Counted from the stretch's first letter, positions 24,111 through 37,610 are shown. The stretch is DNA of 64,000 nucleotides from Phlebopus portentosus (GCA_037892935.1 JAYXKI010000013.1:806001-870000), one strand, 5' to 3'. Program-made: numbers and translations. The notes: generated by a model from the letters alone, not told the origin.

Positions 24111-24869
24111 ATGGCTAAATACGCGTCCTACTATTCTTCGTCCTTGGGCCCGCTTAGTGTAGCCCGAGTTCTGATTTGCAAACAATGCCATAAGTACATT
24201 GCCAGTATGGATGACTTGCTTTCACGGGTATGAGGCAATTAGTTGAATCGTTCGAGCGGTTTCTTATGTGCTTCTAATTTAGGCATACTGTGGTGCACAG
24301 AGTCCCAAAGCAGGATTGTTCGACGATGTGTGAGTAAAGTGGCCCTGACATATCTCATGCATTTGCTCATGAGCTCATCCGTACTATTAAGATCAAACGT
24401 TTGTCTCGGTCCGCGACAGGTCTGGCTGATGCGCACGGGTGCCCACACGGTACGTGAGCTGAAGGTGAGTACTGAATTTGCTGAAGCACGGCAGTCAAGG
24501 ATCTTACATAAGCAATTTTTTCAGTGCCTCGGCTGCTCTGCATACGTTGGATTCCAGATCGTACATGCACATGAACCCTCGGAACGGTGGAAGAACGGTG
24601 CATATATTCTCGAGCGTCATTTCCTGTTTATCCACTCCATTTATGAGTGTTCTTCGAGTGACTGCGAGTCGGACGATTCGAGCAGCGAGGAAAGATCGTA
24701 CCAGTGGCCTGGCACGCCATTGCGTCTCAAGGTTGTGGAAGATCTCCGCAAGCAGCGCCGGACGAAACGAATGACCGTAATGTCTCCGTCGACAAAGCCG
24801 GCTCCGCTTGTCACAGACTCATCGAACAAGCCGCTACCGCATGTCCCTGTTCCTGTTGGAGCCTGCTGA
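24111..24869 (+). CDS. Yippee/Mis18-type zinc-binding protein with C-terminal extension
   Basis: Exons 24111-24227, 24283-24329, 24392-24464 and 24525-24869 give 193 residues. The Yippee fold is a zinc-binding domain with two CxxC pairs. Here they are CKQC (LICKQCHKYIAS) and CLGC (LKCLGCSAYVGFQIVHAH), with the conserved SRAYCG, LGPRQVWLMRTGAHTVREL and SERWKNGAYILE segments between and after them. The last intron falls right before the second CxxC. Family members work in proliferation, ubiquitin-ligase cofactors or centromere loading; which applies here cannot be told. After the domain (about residue 115) there is a Ser/Asp/Glu-rich acidic patch and a basic tail of about 75 residues, longer than the usual 120-130 residue yippee proteins. 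Confidence 0.92.
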
Positions 24870-27800
24870 GGCCGACCGAAGAAAATCATCTCGTCTCGAA
24901 CTTCGGTTAATTCGGAATTATTGACTTCACCGTCGCTTCTTCTATGATTATCTGCTTCAATTTCTTCGTGCCTCTTACGTTCCTTATTTTGTTGTTCATT
25001 CGTTCTTCCTTCGCTTGCGTTGCCCTTTCACCATCACTTGTGTCGTTCCTGCATATGTTCCGTTCCGCACTTCGTCCATCGTTTCGTTCTTCGCAGCTCG
25101 TTTTTTTTTCTGGTTCAAACCAGTAGATAAGTTATCAAATTTGGAGGGACAACATCTGTATATTTACTCACTTGAATTGTAATGTATAACAATCTATTTA
25201 AACGTCTTGTCGCTGACTTCGGCCGGGCCGAGAAATACAATCTCAGTTCTCCGTTGGAAGCCTCGGGACATGATATAGGGGCTATGTTACACCTCGGGAA
25301 GCAGAGTCCCCTTTGATGGTGCCGTTGAAGACATGCGTCCAAGTCAGCTCTATATCAGCAACCCCCGTGCCTTCTCAGAGAACCCATGGACAGTCGTCAC
25401 AGTGCAAGATATCGAATAGAAATCACATTAAACCGAGGGCAGATCAGCACAGCATGACATTCCGTTGCTCCAGATGGTCGCTGTTTCCAGCAAGCTAAGT
25501 ACTCTGTCAGTCATCAAGTGCCAGTGGACGACCGACGGTGAGAGTTATCATTGATGATCATGAAGAAAGCAAATTCACGAAGATGCGCTCGGCCTGGTCG
25601 GTAGCGATTACCAGCAACCTACGCATTCGTGAGCGCATAGGTAGACGCCAAAAAAGAGCAATGAAGGCCCTTCTTCGATCATCACAGCGGGCAAAAGCCG
25701 GTTGCTTCAAAATCACAGACTGCGTGACAATAAATAAAGTGCACGTGCCCAGGCGGTACTCCGCTCCGGGCTTGGCTTTATCTTCAGCCTCTTCGTAACA
25801 TCAACTAGCTATGATCAGACGACATCCGTGACCTCTCCGGTCTAGGGCGAGAAGATAATCAAGTTCTTATGATCTTTCGTCCATGGCTCTTGCCTTCGTG
25901 ATCGATGAACGTTCGATTTAGGTGGATTGTTAAAGTCTTTCGGTAGCCAACGGCAACTGTGCACGTCTGTCCATTAGGACACGCCAGACACCATTTTTGA
26001 TTTGGATACCCGCTAGAATAAGTCGACGATCATCCGTCGAAGTGTCCCCCGTCGGAAGTATCCCGTGAACCTATTTAACCCTTAAGCACGTTCTTCGCGC
26101 GGCATTCGCTCCACGGAAGCAGAATCCAGGTATACGTACTTTCGGATGCTGTTGACAGATGTATTTTATGGGTTCATATCCAGTGAGCGTTAACGTTGTA
26201 CTTACGGAGTGATTCGGCTTACTAGTGCTTGCATTGCTGATACTGATGGTTTCAATCAGTTCGATTTTGATCAACAGCCTGGGAACCGTGGAAAGAGTGG
26301 ATTCTGAAGGTGGTAAGCTCAATACTGGTGCTTACTGAAGTATCCAATAACCGGGATGCTCTGTATTCCATCGGGAGTTCTAATTTTTATTGTGCATATA
26401 TTAATGAAAGAGTAGAAAGGTGAGTCTACTACTCACTCACTTCAATTGGGCATCCAGCTTATCAACTTGGACATATAATAGGATCCGATATGTGAAGTCT
26501 CTGGCCTTCTCAAAGGCATGCATCTGGGTTAGCCTCTAAAGCTGTTGAACTTCCTTCAATAACTGCGGCACTGCCTAAGGCTATGATGTCGAGCGACATG
26601 GGCTTGCTGTATACTGTATACTCACCCTTTTCCCTACGATTCAAAGATTAGAGGCCATCCGCTTTCGCAAACGATTCAGTAGTATAGGGACGGTCAAAGC
26701 GCAGGACTAATATCTTTCGTTGGCCGATCGAAATGACACGAGAAAGATAGGACGAACCAATGATCCCCGTTTTTATGGATGCTATTCTGAATTCACCATG
26801 GCAGTGTGCCGATTTCAAATGACAATGCGGAGTCGAACAAGGGCAAGTTCTCGGCTAGGTACATCCGAACGCTGCAAGGGCCTGCACGTTTCGTATATTT
26901 TTTGTATGGGATGAACGATATTTACGGATGACCACGAGTTACATGTGTCGGCGCATGCAACTCCTCTATGGACAAGAGTTTGATGCTCCTTGGGACGACA
27001 CGCGGTCTTAGAGAGCTCGCTTAGTTGTCCGCTCATGCATAAGCTCTAGAATTTGGCACCACATCCAATTGCATTCGTTGTGGCAGCTTGCTAGACTTCT
27101 CTTCTCCCGTTCCGATCACATCACGAAGCTCTGAAGCATGCGATTTGGAGTCACCCAGTCGCTTCGAGACGTGCGATGATAACCCAAAAGTGAAAATGGA
27201 TTTTCCGGGTTGTAGCGAACTGATCACGGATTCGGTTACCTACCTTCTCTTCAGATCGCAGAATGCATAGGACGCAGAACGCTAGAACGACCTTTGGGGA
27301 AGGGGACGTCTCTTCAGAACGTAGACCATTAGCGCCGACCAAACCCTTCAGTGCCGATGAATGCTCCTAGAAGGTAGGACTATGACTCGGATGCAACGGT
27401 CTTCCCGCCCATCAAGTCGTCGAGATGTGTGAATGACTTAAAGGATTTGTTTTCTTGTGGTTAATCTTGCTGAATTCTAATGTTTCTTAGGGCTCTTTCC
27501 TTGCTCGCGCATGCCCTACCCTTAACCGTCAAACATTGTTATATTCATCGATTTTTCCACTCTTCTTCCATTGCAACGTGTTCTCAATCCCGAAAAATTC
27601 CAGCACTTTACCCGAAACTTGGACCGTTGTTGGATTCAAGGGTTCCTCGCCTTGTCTCGGTACCGCTTCGAACGGTTAAAGATTTGTATGGAAACGATGA
27701 ACCTTCAATATGCATTGATTCCGCTGGCCCATATCTCAAATATTGAGACCCTTTTTTAGCTGAGTACTGTAGCTCGTTCTAGTCTTTCAACGGACTCTAG

Positions 27801-29301
27801 CAGCACAATTACGTTAGTATACCCCCTTTCCTTGGAAGTCATAAGTACTGACCTAGGTTGACACTACTATAGAAATCTATTGAGCTGATGGTTAGGACTC
27901 CTTACCGGGTCTTCCGAATCATTTGCAACGCATGGAATACTGCCAAAGGAACCTCGCATAACCAGCCGAAAGCCGATCCAGCTTTGAATGCAACCTGAAG
28001 AGACCTTGTCCTTTTCCTTCTGTTCGAAATTGTGAGTTTGGATCCGATCCTGTCGAGGGCTCTGCTGCTTGTGCTGGCTGATACTGACTTCTTTGCATTT
28101 AGCACTAGCCCCATGTGTAGAATCCGTTTCGATGCGACAATACTCGATATGGATCATCATTCGATCGATCATGTCTAAGACGGTGGTCGGTGACCATGGC
28201 TTTCCTGAATGATCGCAGTCGAATCTAGCCGTATCCTTGGTATTCTGCCTTTTTTTTAGCAGAAGATCAATGAAACCTACCCAATTCCGATCGATGACTA
28301 ATGTCCTGTGTAGTTTCATTTTCGATCAGTGAGCAAGGGTCTTGGATTGGGATTGGAAGAGGTTCGGTCTCGGATCAGAATTGAATTGGTACTAATAAGT
28401 TGACGCGAAACGGGTTACACAGTTGGTTACAAGAGTCTCAGAGTCACAGCTAGTCACGTTTTCTGCTTAAAATGTATAACAATTCGAAAGAAGCGTGAGT
28501 AGACAGGAAAAAAGTAACCTGCGACAGTGGACAGGCTTTGCTGGGCTACACATATCCAACCTCCAACCTGTACTAGACCTTTCTCTGCTTAGTACGACGT
28601 TGCTTCTCTTTCATTTCTCGAAAGTGAATGCCCCGCGCCAATTGCAAGGTCGGTCGCAATCTATGCGAACGGACCACTGGTCCCGACACTGTCCGGATCG
28701 GATGGTGCTTACTCCTGCTTACTCTTCGAGAATCAGAGAAAGTCCCACCCCTTCTGTCCTGATTGTTCTCCTTGTCCCGTCCTGGGAGGCTTGGCAGGAC
28801 CAAGTTCCCTGGTATGTATAGACTATTGGTCATCAATGCCATCTGTGAAGCGGCGGCCGGCTGCGTGGTGGTCGCTGTTGACCTGGGCCTGGAAAGTAAC
28901 TGAGATAGCAAAGATCAAGCCAAGGCTATGGCTATATGGATATGACACCCGAAGAAGAGCACGGCCATACTGCACGCACGAGGAGCTGTGCAGAGCGGGC
29001 TTCTGGATGTTATTCTGAATTTTATGATATTTTGTCTGAAGATTCGGATGGCTTGTGGTGGTGGACAGGGGTAACTTGAAATAAAAAATTGGCGTATGAG
29101 AACGGAGATTACTCGATTGAGAAGTCGCGGGAAACACAGCGTCACACATTCATTCCTTCTCTCTTTCCCATGAACTTCGGTATTCATTTCCTCCTCTTTT
29201 AAAAGGCGCAGTATTCCTACGCGGTTCCAGCGGAATCACTTTCGCTGTCGACTGGGCAGACAAGGCCATTAGCTATAGTACTACTAGCGCCAGTCTGCTC
29301 T
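24870..29301. other. Intergenic DNA; nothing identified
   Basis: About 4.4 kb between the Yippee gene and the zinc-cluster gene. A perfect CTGGTTCAAACCAG palindrome lies near 25110-25125 after a T9 run. Open frames are short and unconvincing. The last few hundred bases should contain the promoter of the downstream gene, but I see no clear element. Confidence 0.4.
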
Positions 29302-32300
29302 ATGTCGAATGATATCGTCTATGTCGCACACAGGGACCCTGTTCAATACAGGCCCGGCGTCCCACGCGGCTCTCGTGGTGCTCTCAAGGAAGACCGTGAG
29401 GGCAATCACGCTCGAGAAATAGAACTAAAGCGTAGTCGCGGCGAAATCTCATGCGCTGAATGTCGCAGGTGTGCACCGTGGGCGCGACTATGTTTGAGCG
29501 TGGTGTATTCACTGCAGTTTATGTAGACTCAAGATCAAATGCGACAGGCAGCTTCCTTGTTCTAGCTGCATGCGCAGGGGTTGCGCGTCTCTTTGTCCAA
29601 ATGGTGCGTTTCGTCTCACACTCATCTAAATGCACTGACTAACTTGCTGCTATAGGCAGTCTGGCTACCGGTCAGGGAACACGGTATGCAGGCATTTTGA
29701 CGTCTTTCTGAAACACGTCCATTGATTGCATGCTTAAGGTTTGTCCTCGCCGCGACGGACCATCTTCATCGGCGAATGTCGAAAATGAGCGAGCGTATAC
29801 GCCAGTTAGAAGATGCTCTTGCCATTATGCAGTCGAATGTTTCACAAGAATCACACCCGTTGCTACGAGACGAGCTACTCAATCTAAAGGTCGACAAGCC
29901 TCAAGACACGTCCGAACCAGATCCGGTCCATGATCCTCCGAAGGGTCTTGACGGCCTTGGCACCTTTCAATCACCGACAAAGGCCAGCGGTTTTTTGGTG
30001 CTTCTGGCGGTCCGGAAGTAAGTTGCGTTATGATTGTTACCAAAGTTCCCCGCTCATGGTTTTCCGCATTCAGCTAATGTTCCTGAAAAGTGAGGACGAT
30101 GAACGGCTTTCTTCTCCAAGTTTGAGCGGAAGTTCGCCGATATCTCAGCCTTCGTCGTCGTCCCAAGCTTCCAAGTCACCTCACCTCCAACCTGAATTGA
30201 CTCTCTTCTCGAACTCATTCCCGTTTACGCCTATCGGTCCGGTGCACGAAGTGCAACAGAAGATCAAAACTCATTTGCCATCCTGGGACGACGCGGTGAG
30301 GCTTGCTAACGTTTACCTTGAGCATGCCGCATGGCTCTTTCACTCCGTTACGCGGGACCAATTATTGAACGATATGCTTCCGGCCATCTATCACCACATA
30401 CTCCCCGAACCATCGCATGGTAATCCGACAGATTACGAAGGGCCTCATGCCCTCGCATGTCTCTTTATGGTTTCGCAATGGGAACTCTCGTCGACTTGAG
30501 GCAGGAGCCTTATAGCGCGGAGGCAGACCATTACTATCAGCTTGCAAAAGCTGCGATCGCACTACAAAACATCTTTGAGCAACCGAACATCGTTACCATT
30601 CAAACTCTTCACTTAATGAGCATTTATAACGGTATGCGTGAACCTGCAGAAGACTACGGAGAGACAAGTATGGAGATGTCTTGGAGTCTCATTAGGGTAT
30701 GTATGCAGCTTGCTTTGACGGTGAGTTTCTGTGTGCACATTCATCCTTCTCCTTGTGATGGCTCATCATACGGTAAATCTTAGATTGGTTTACGTAGGTT
30801 TCTCCTGTCGCAAGAAATTTGTTCTTTTATTGAACGTGCTTCTTAATAGACCGAGATAGTGCACGATGGGGACTCGGGCGTCTTGAAGTCGAAAGACGGA
30901 GAGTGCTTTTCTGGGACCTATATACAGCTGATTCTTGGCAGGTGAGCACCTCACCATTGATACTTAGGCAGGGGCTTAATGACCGCATAGTCATTGTCGA
31001 CTGGTCGGCCTCCGTGTGTCACATTGCCATATATTGATTGCCAATTTCCACGAGATGAAGATGCTCGTCTCGATGAGAAAGGGAAGCAAGAGCCGGGCTG
31101 TGAGTATCCGAATTCGCACCTCATATGGCGACGGTGACTAATTCATATGACCTGACAGTCAATAACTGGGTCTTTGGTTTCGTCTGTGACTGTGTAGGCG
31201 AAGTTGCTTCGAAAACCTTGACTGCGACCGTACCGTCCTATACAACGATTCTCGATCTTGATGCGAAAATACGCGATTTCAACATTCCGTCCTTGCCAGA
31301 TATTCCTCTTGACCCATCAAAGCCCGCGGCTGTAATGGCGCACTTTGTTCAGTCGCACTCTCGCGAAGCGAGTAAGTTCCCAGTCAGATTCGTTCTCCGC
31401 TTCTGTTTGAAGTTCATCATCTCTTTTAGTATTGATGAACTTGCACAGAAGCTTTTTCGCGCAAGCCATGATTGATGATCCCGTGAACCCTCTCAGAAGC
31501 CAATACGCTCCCTCTTTTCTTGCGACCTACAGGACTGCTGCGCACATCCTGAAAGAAATTCGCGAACAGTTCGAGATCATTCCTGAATTTGCTACTCGAT
31601 TCTGGATGCCCTGGACTTACGCATTTTCCTCTGCGGTGAGTCAGCCTTATTGGTGATGAACAACTTGCACTCACATGGTCGCACGTAACGATAGGTCGTG
31701 TTTGGAACAATTGTCGTGCGCGGCCCTAGTTCGAGCTATGCTCCATCGTCACTTCAGGAGCTGGATAAGGCATGCGAGCTCTTCTCCGCAGCCTCACAGC
31801 GTAGTAGACGGGCCGCGAAAGCATTGGTGAGTTCTATTGATGGTCTCTTAAAAGCGTGCGTAATGAATTTTCTCAAATATTTAGGCGATTCTGGACAAAC
31901 TGAAAGCGAAAGCATATTCTGCATATGAATCTTGCTTACGCTCAAAAAGCGTTCCTGATCTACACGGAGGCGATGTACCGATGTTTGCCGTATCGAAGCA
32001 AGAGCTGAGTGACGAGCTCGATCTGATTAGTGGACGTGTCCGTTTACTGTCCTCGAAGCGCGGATCTTCGGTCGGCGGCTCACCTCGTGCAAGCAGTCCT
32101 GACAAGAAGGATCAGACGCCCAGTCCGCCACCATCTTATTCAAAAGCCAGTCCTACAAAGTCGGACGGTCCTACTTTGCGGTTGAGCGAGATGGAGAACC
32201 CGCTGTTGCCATTGGCCAACACGGTCTCCGCTGGGCTCCAGATGCACAACATGAGCTCAGTCCGTTCACCTGATTCTACGACCCCCGACACTTTTTTTCC

Positions 32301-32901
32301 TCTGTCCGCAGCATGGGTAGGATCAGGCGGAGGCACCGGTACGGCTGGGTACAGGGATGCATATGCTGAGCATGGGCAAGACTCATCTGGGTCATATGCC
32401 ACGAGCACGGGTTCTTATCCAACTACTGTGAAGCTGGATGAATGGGTGCCGTCGCCGACCTCGCGCACCACGCAAGCGAATTCGCATTCGTCTCATCCCG
32501 ATATAGGGATGGACGGAATGGAATACGGCCATGGTAGTACCGGTGTCTCGTCGCACCGTAATTATGTTCCGCATTCCAGCCAGTCTCTTCCTCAATCGCT
32601 TGGTCACTCTCAAGCGCATCAACAATCGTTGGTTCGAACCTTCCAGCCGCGGCCTCCGTCTCATCTTGACCGTGGAGACCCACGATATCATGCCGCGTAC
32701 CCAACACCATCATCAACCGGGACGGGCACTTACTATCTTTCGCCTGGTTCCGGTGGGACGCCGCCTGAGCTGTATGCCACCGCGCCTCGCGAGTTGGCGG
32801 AAATGGGACTGGCGTCTCAGCATTCCGGCATAAACCAAAGATGGACGTCGTTCATGCAAGACACTGGTCTTTTCTACCCTCAGCATGGGACTTCCATGTG
32901 A
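29302..32901 (+). pseudogene. Zn2Cys6 transcription factor with fungal-specific TF domain; two one-base frameshifts
   Basis: Nuclear DNA-binding regulator. Exons: 29302-29468, 29527-29603, 29656-29683, 29739-30017, 30074-30720, 30784-30793, 30850-30941, 30991-31099, 31159-31371, 31430-31635, 31695-31826 and 31885-32901. The zinc cluster is split by the first intron: CAECRR, then LKIKCDRQLPCSSCMRRGC, then LCPNG. A coiled-coil linker (MSKMSERIRQLEDALA) follows, then the Fungal_trans core with IGLHRDSARWG, TADSWQ, STGRPP and FPRDEDARLDE, and a Ser/Pro/Tyr-rich tail. Two exons are each one base short: near 29961-29967 (CCC read as CC) and near 30469-30474 (TTTT read as TTT). With either base restored, the exon lengths fit the phase. 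Every other intron is clean. This is either a recent pseudogene or homopolymer sequencing error. Confidence 0.9.
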
Positions 32902-34475
32902 TAGAAAAAACTCTGCCTCGTCCTGTCCCTGACGCGCCTCACATTTCCGTTGAGATAGGTGGTTGCTCTCCGTCTCGTTTAGTACCTGCCCTTCATTAGT
33001 CCAGATCGTTCCTTGAAATTGCTGCTGTTGCCAACCTTCTTCGTTGCTTTGCGCTTGTCTTCTGCTATCTGTACCCTCCCCGTTTCGTCCGTTTCGTGTT
33101 CTACTATCCGACTGTCACTAACTGTGTCTCTATGTTCCGATGTAAAACCTACCTGTATATTTTGTATCGGTATCGTCCGTCTTGTCTCTTATTTGGGCTT
33201 CGTGTGTTCCTGGTCGCTTTTAATACATTACCTGTATTTTTATCAAGCATGCATCGTCACCGTTCAGCTGTTCGAGAACCGAAACGCGCGAGGAGAAAAG
33301 GGTGTGAGCGACGTGTCCAAGCAGGACCAACGCTCGTGTTTAATAGCGCAACGGTAAGCCGGCATCTAGGCAGGGTGGACTAAACAAATACGTAGAAGGG
33401 TTTCTTCGTCGGCAGGCCCCCCCCGGGATGATTTATATTGTTGAAAGACTTGATTTCCTGCCGTAACACAATTTGGCGAGGTCGAGGCGGGAAGATTGAC
33501 CTAGAATAAGTCGCAAGTCACACAGGTCAAAGTCAGAATAGGTCAGTATTTCGTCATTCGTTTCGTTGAAATGAATGAATTGTCGCGCCAAGTCGCACCA
33601 GGTCGCATTGTACAGAATGATCCCAACCGAGCTTGGCTCGGTGTGATACCGGGCCAAGCGATTCTCCCGCGCTATATCTCGCACTCCCATGTACATGTAC
33701 TTTCTTGCTCTTTAGTCAAATAGCAAGAGCTCCAGGACACTCTTATAGATTACGCGAAACAATTCACTGGTAAAGAGTGGGAGAAGCGCAGAGTTATGGT
33801 GACAAATTGGGGTTAGCTTTCGCAACGGCTTGCAAGCGCGAAGGGACGGAGGCACAAACCGAAGAGGGAACAGGGAGGAAGGGGTGTGGTTAGATGGTCG
33901 ACGCTAGGGAGGTCGGGTATTTATATAGTTTTCCATAGGCGATGGTCGCTCTACTCGGCGCATTGTCATTTCCGTCTACCCGTTAGGTCATCGGGTTTCG
34001 GATTAGTTCATTGACCGCGTTTGATATCTCTTCTATCACGACTTTGAAAACAAGTAAATTTGCACCCCACAGGTCGGCGAAGAACTTCGAAAAGGTCATG
34101 CATGCATATAGCACTTTGCACAACTCATAAACAAGGCTTCGTTTGTTACCTATCACAGACCATCTGCCTCCGGGGAGCTCTTTAAGCGTGTCTGCTACAC
34201 TCTTCTCCCGTCAGCCTCAGATTCCACGCTCAAGCACATGAGTTGGATTTGTAGACTTGCAACAGCATTGGTACTAGGGCGAATTCAATGGGTTATGGTC
34301 ATGAACCCCGGCTACACCATGAGGCTCAGGTTCGATATATGTGTCCGAACGAGCGGACTACAGCCTGACAATTGGGTGCTAACACACTGTCAGAAGACAA
34401 GTTACAGTACGACGCCTCTTGGCATGAGTTGCATGAAAGTAGTCTCCGTGTAAGTAGGCAAAAATCAGGTAAAAG
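32902..34475. other. 3' flank of the zinc-cluster gene; no gene
   Basis: A CT/TTG-rich presumed 3' UTR to about 33250, then unassigned DNA with a C8 run at about 33418. No open frame is convincing. Confidence 0.4.
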
Positions 34476-35954
34476 TGTTATCCAAAACACTTAATGACTA
34501 CCATCGGACTCCAAAGTCGACCCAAAGTCGACAAAGGCAGGAACGCGTCCGTATTCACGGACGCGACAAGAACGCTCACTGCACCCGGGCACATCGACTT
34601 TACGCCGGATCTTAGGCTATATGCGTGTTATACATGTAGATGAACTTCGAAGTAATGACATGTGCTGACAGTTATCTTCCAGTAATATCGAAAAGAGTTC
34701 GACCTCCCACTCTTCGTAAAGGCGTGGAGAGATACAGTGCGCCGACCTTCCGTCGCTTGGCAGAATCCCGCAACGGCAAACCGTCCGGCGGAATAGGGCA
34801 GAGTCCGATCCTCCGCACTTTTCATAGTACTTACACAGCGGGCAAAACCCGGTTTCGGCACGGTCGAAAGTAGAAATGAAATTAGTAAGGAATGTGATTT
34901 GTCATGTCAGCAAGGCCGAGATCAGCTTTTGGCAATCGTGCCGAAACTCGAAATTTCAATTCTGATCTCGGCCTTGCTCACAAGACAAATCATATTCCTG
35001 ACACCCTTGACGAAATTACTAATTTCATTTCTACTTTCGGCCGTTATCGCAGCCATGCCGAAACCGGTTTTGCCCGCTGTGTTACTGCTTATAGTACTTG
35101 GGTAAACTACTCCCGAGTCGGAAAGTAGTAAAACGGCTTGAACTTGAAGACAAGCTTAAGTTCCGTGACAACTGGGAATATGAAGAATTCGATTGAATCT
35201 TCCGCCTTGGGGACGTTAGGACGTTACCGGGAGGGAGTTCCATGAATCCAAACATCTCGTACGTATTTGTTGGAAACATACGTGTGTAAAGCGGTATTCG
35301 CTGCCAAGACAGCATTCCGATGACATCACTCTTCGATCATTGTAAGTACGCATGCAATCCATAGGATGTGATCTGAGAGAAATAGAGGAGCATGTACGTA
35401 GATTTTTTTCCGGGCCTAGACAACCAGAGCCGTGCAGATAGGCCTCACGGCTTCGTAATAGATCCAGTCAAAGCCCCTACTTGTTCAGAAGCACTGCTGG
35501 ATCTGGACCTTGAAGCGCGCATGGACACATAATGCGTTTGAGCTCAATAATCGGTTAGATGCATATGACCTTCCAGCGAGCGCGGCCATCCAGCTATTGC
35601 CTGCTATTGCATGGAGTTCTATATTAAGCTTCATTGATTAAAACAATCGCACTTAACTTGAAGTAATCAATGGAGTCCGTCGATTTTTCCACACGCGATG
35701 ATGATGAGAATTCCATGTCCATGTACATCTGGTCCGGCACATTGGCCATTACGGAAGGCCGCAGAAGGAGCTGTATGGCACATGCCTATCAGTATTGTTC
35801 AGTCTTGATAGGTCATAACTACGTACAAATCACTTTCCAGCGAGATTTCCGAGCGATACGGAGATAGCATACAGACTTTTGCAATATTTCAGTGACCTTA
35901 TACGCGAAAGTACTCAGTAATACCAAAAGACACTTTAAGTGTCTTTGGATAACA
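34476..35954. mobile_element. Possible non-autonomous element bounded by 19-20 bp inverted repeats
   Basis: TGTTATCCAAAACACTTAA at 34476-34494 is mirrored at 35935-35954 by the complement of TGTTATCCAAAGACACTTAA, a 19 of 20 match with one extra base. The enclosed 1.48 kb has no coding sequence and includes the foldback described next. No target-site duplication is evident, so this could be chance or an old element. Confidence 0.35.
34826..35098. repeat. Foldback (long imperfect hairpin) repeat
   Basis: Left arm 34826-34925 and right arm 34962-35098 are reverse complements. Shared blocks in order from the outside: AGTACT, ACACAGCGGGCAAAAC, CGGTTTCGGCA, CGAAAGTAGAAATGAAATTA, GAATRTGATTTGTC and GCAAGGCCGAGATCAG, around a loop of about 36 nt. 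The right arm has about 35 nt of extra sequence in two places. A transcript would form a long stem. It resembles a foldback MITE. Confidence 0.88.
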
Positions 35955-37449
35955 TCAATGCTTCACGCTCACCTTATTCAGACAATGAATATAATTCCGA
36001 TTACCAGGACTCCCAGAGATAGACGCTGAAGGAACATGGATCTAGGCAGAAACGCTGCGTCCGGAGATGAGAGTAATCTCCGTAGACCGCTCGTTCTAGC
36101 CCGTACGCATACCAGCACCACCTCATCGACATCCGAGTGACTCCACGGCGGACTTGTAATCTTCAATGATGTCAGTGCACACAACACGCGCAAAGCCGCT
36201 CAGCACGGTCCACGACTCGCTTGAAAAGAAAGGCCTAGCCCTTCGTTGCGCACGAGAATCGTACTGACGTTGCGATTGTCGAGACAAGATAATATGCCTA
36301 GCATGATCCCGTCTTCGTCGACAAAAATGCAAGGATCTGGGATTTCGCAGGCCTAGAGAAGGCCTGTGTATGATCGAAAGGTTGCAATTTCCTATGTCTC
36401 GCTCGCTCGTCTGTCCATCCAATCGTCCAATGGTCCCAATCGAGACTTCATTCATTCAATTCCGAGCCGCCGTCTACTCGAGGATTGCCCTTCCAAAGAC
36501 AATCTACATTCAAAATAAGTGAATAATTTACACTTTCTTTCATAATTTCCATTCTCATCTCTGCTCACCGAACAACTACTGTAACTACGTACACTCGAGT
36601 GGTACACGCAGAGACAGCAGTGGCTCATGCCTAGCTATGTGCGATATCAGCGAACGATATCTGGTGATGTAGCATAACACCTTCAACCTTGAAGCTCCCA
36701 CAGCTCCTGAAGCCCTTATCTGACTTTCAGATTAATTTTGTATCTGTATTTGCGATTCGTCCCTTCGAAACAGCAAATATGGATCATCAGTACGAGTAGT
36801 GTAGTAATATCGAGGCCGAGCGAGGAGGACAGAGTCGATCCGTCGCCAATTCAACCCAATCAAGTTGCACCTATGAGCGCCCATAAAAAGAACGAAGGGT
36901 AAGGGTATTCTTACTACGGCGGGCAATAAAAGGACCTGAGAATCGAGGAAATGAGGGTATGTCGATAGAAGGAAGGAGAAAGGACTCAGAGTAGAGCCAA
37001 AAAATACTTTAATAGGAGGCTTTTCCGTGTGGATATGAATACGAGCATGGCAGATGAGATTTCATCTTTAGACTAGTTTCAGCAGGAGGGATACGTCGTC
37101 ACGAGAGAAAAGAGACAGTCAGTCAGCGACTACAGTGAGCTTGCAGGCGATTTCATGGCGCTGGTGATTGCTAGTGATATCCGTGGTGACTGAAGTAACT
37201 TGGTGGTACTGAGTGTTGATGACGACTACATTGTCATACATGAGTACCGAATCTACCGATAGAGGGCACGATCACGTGATACTTTCCTTTCCTTTTCGTC
37301 GATACATCATTCTCTCATCAACCACGCCGGGTCGCGACCTTGGGCGTATATCACAGAGATAGGCTCATTGTGTTATATGAATATGTAGATACCGCAGGTG
37401 TTATATTTTCAGGGACTTAGAAAATGATGCTAGGAACGGACGAAACGGA
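35955..37449. other. Intergenic DNA before the right arm; nothing identified
   Basis: Unassigned sequence between the possible element and the right duplication arm; no supportable gene or RNA. Confidence 0.4.
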
Positions 37450-37610
37450 TCGAACGCAACTATGAACATCATGGTTACAGACTGAAGAAGAAAAAAAACT
37501 GAGTAGGCGTAAATCGTGGTAGGAAATGTGAGCAGAGGGAGAGATACGAAGAAAGGGAATAGAAATCTTGATGTGGAAAGGGAAAAGAGGAAAAGGAGGA
37601 GATGAAATGA

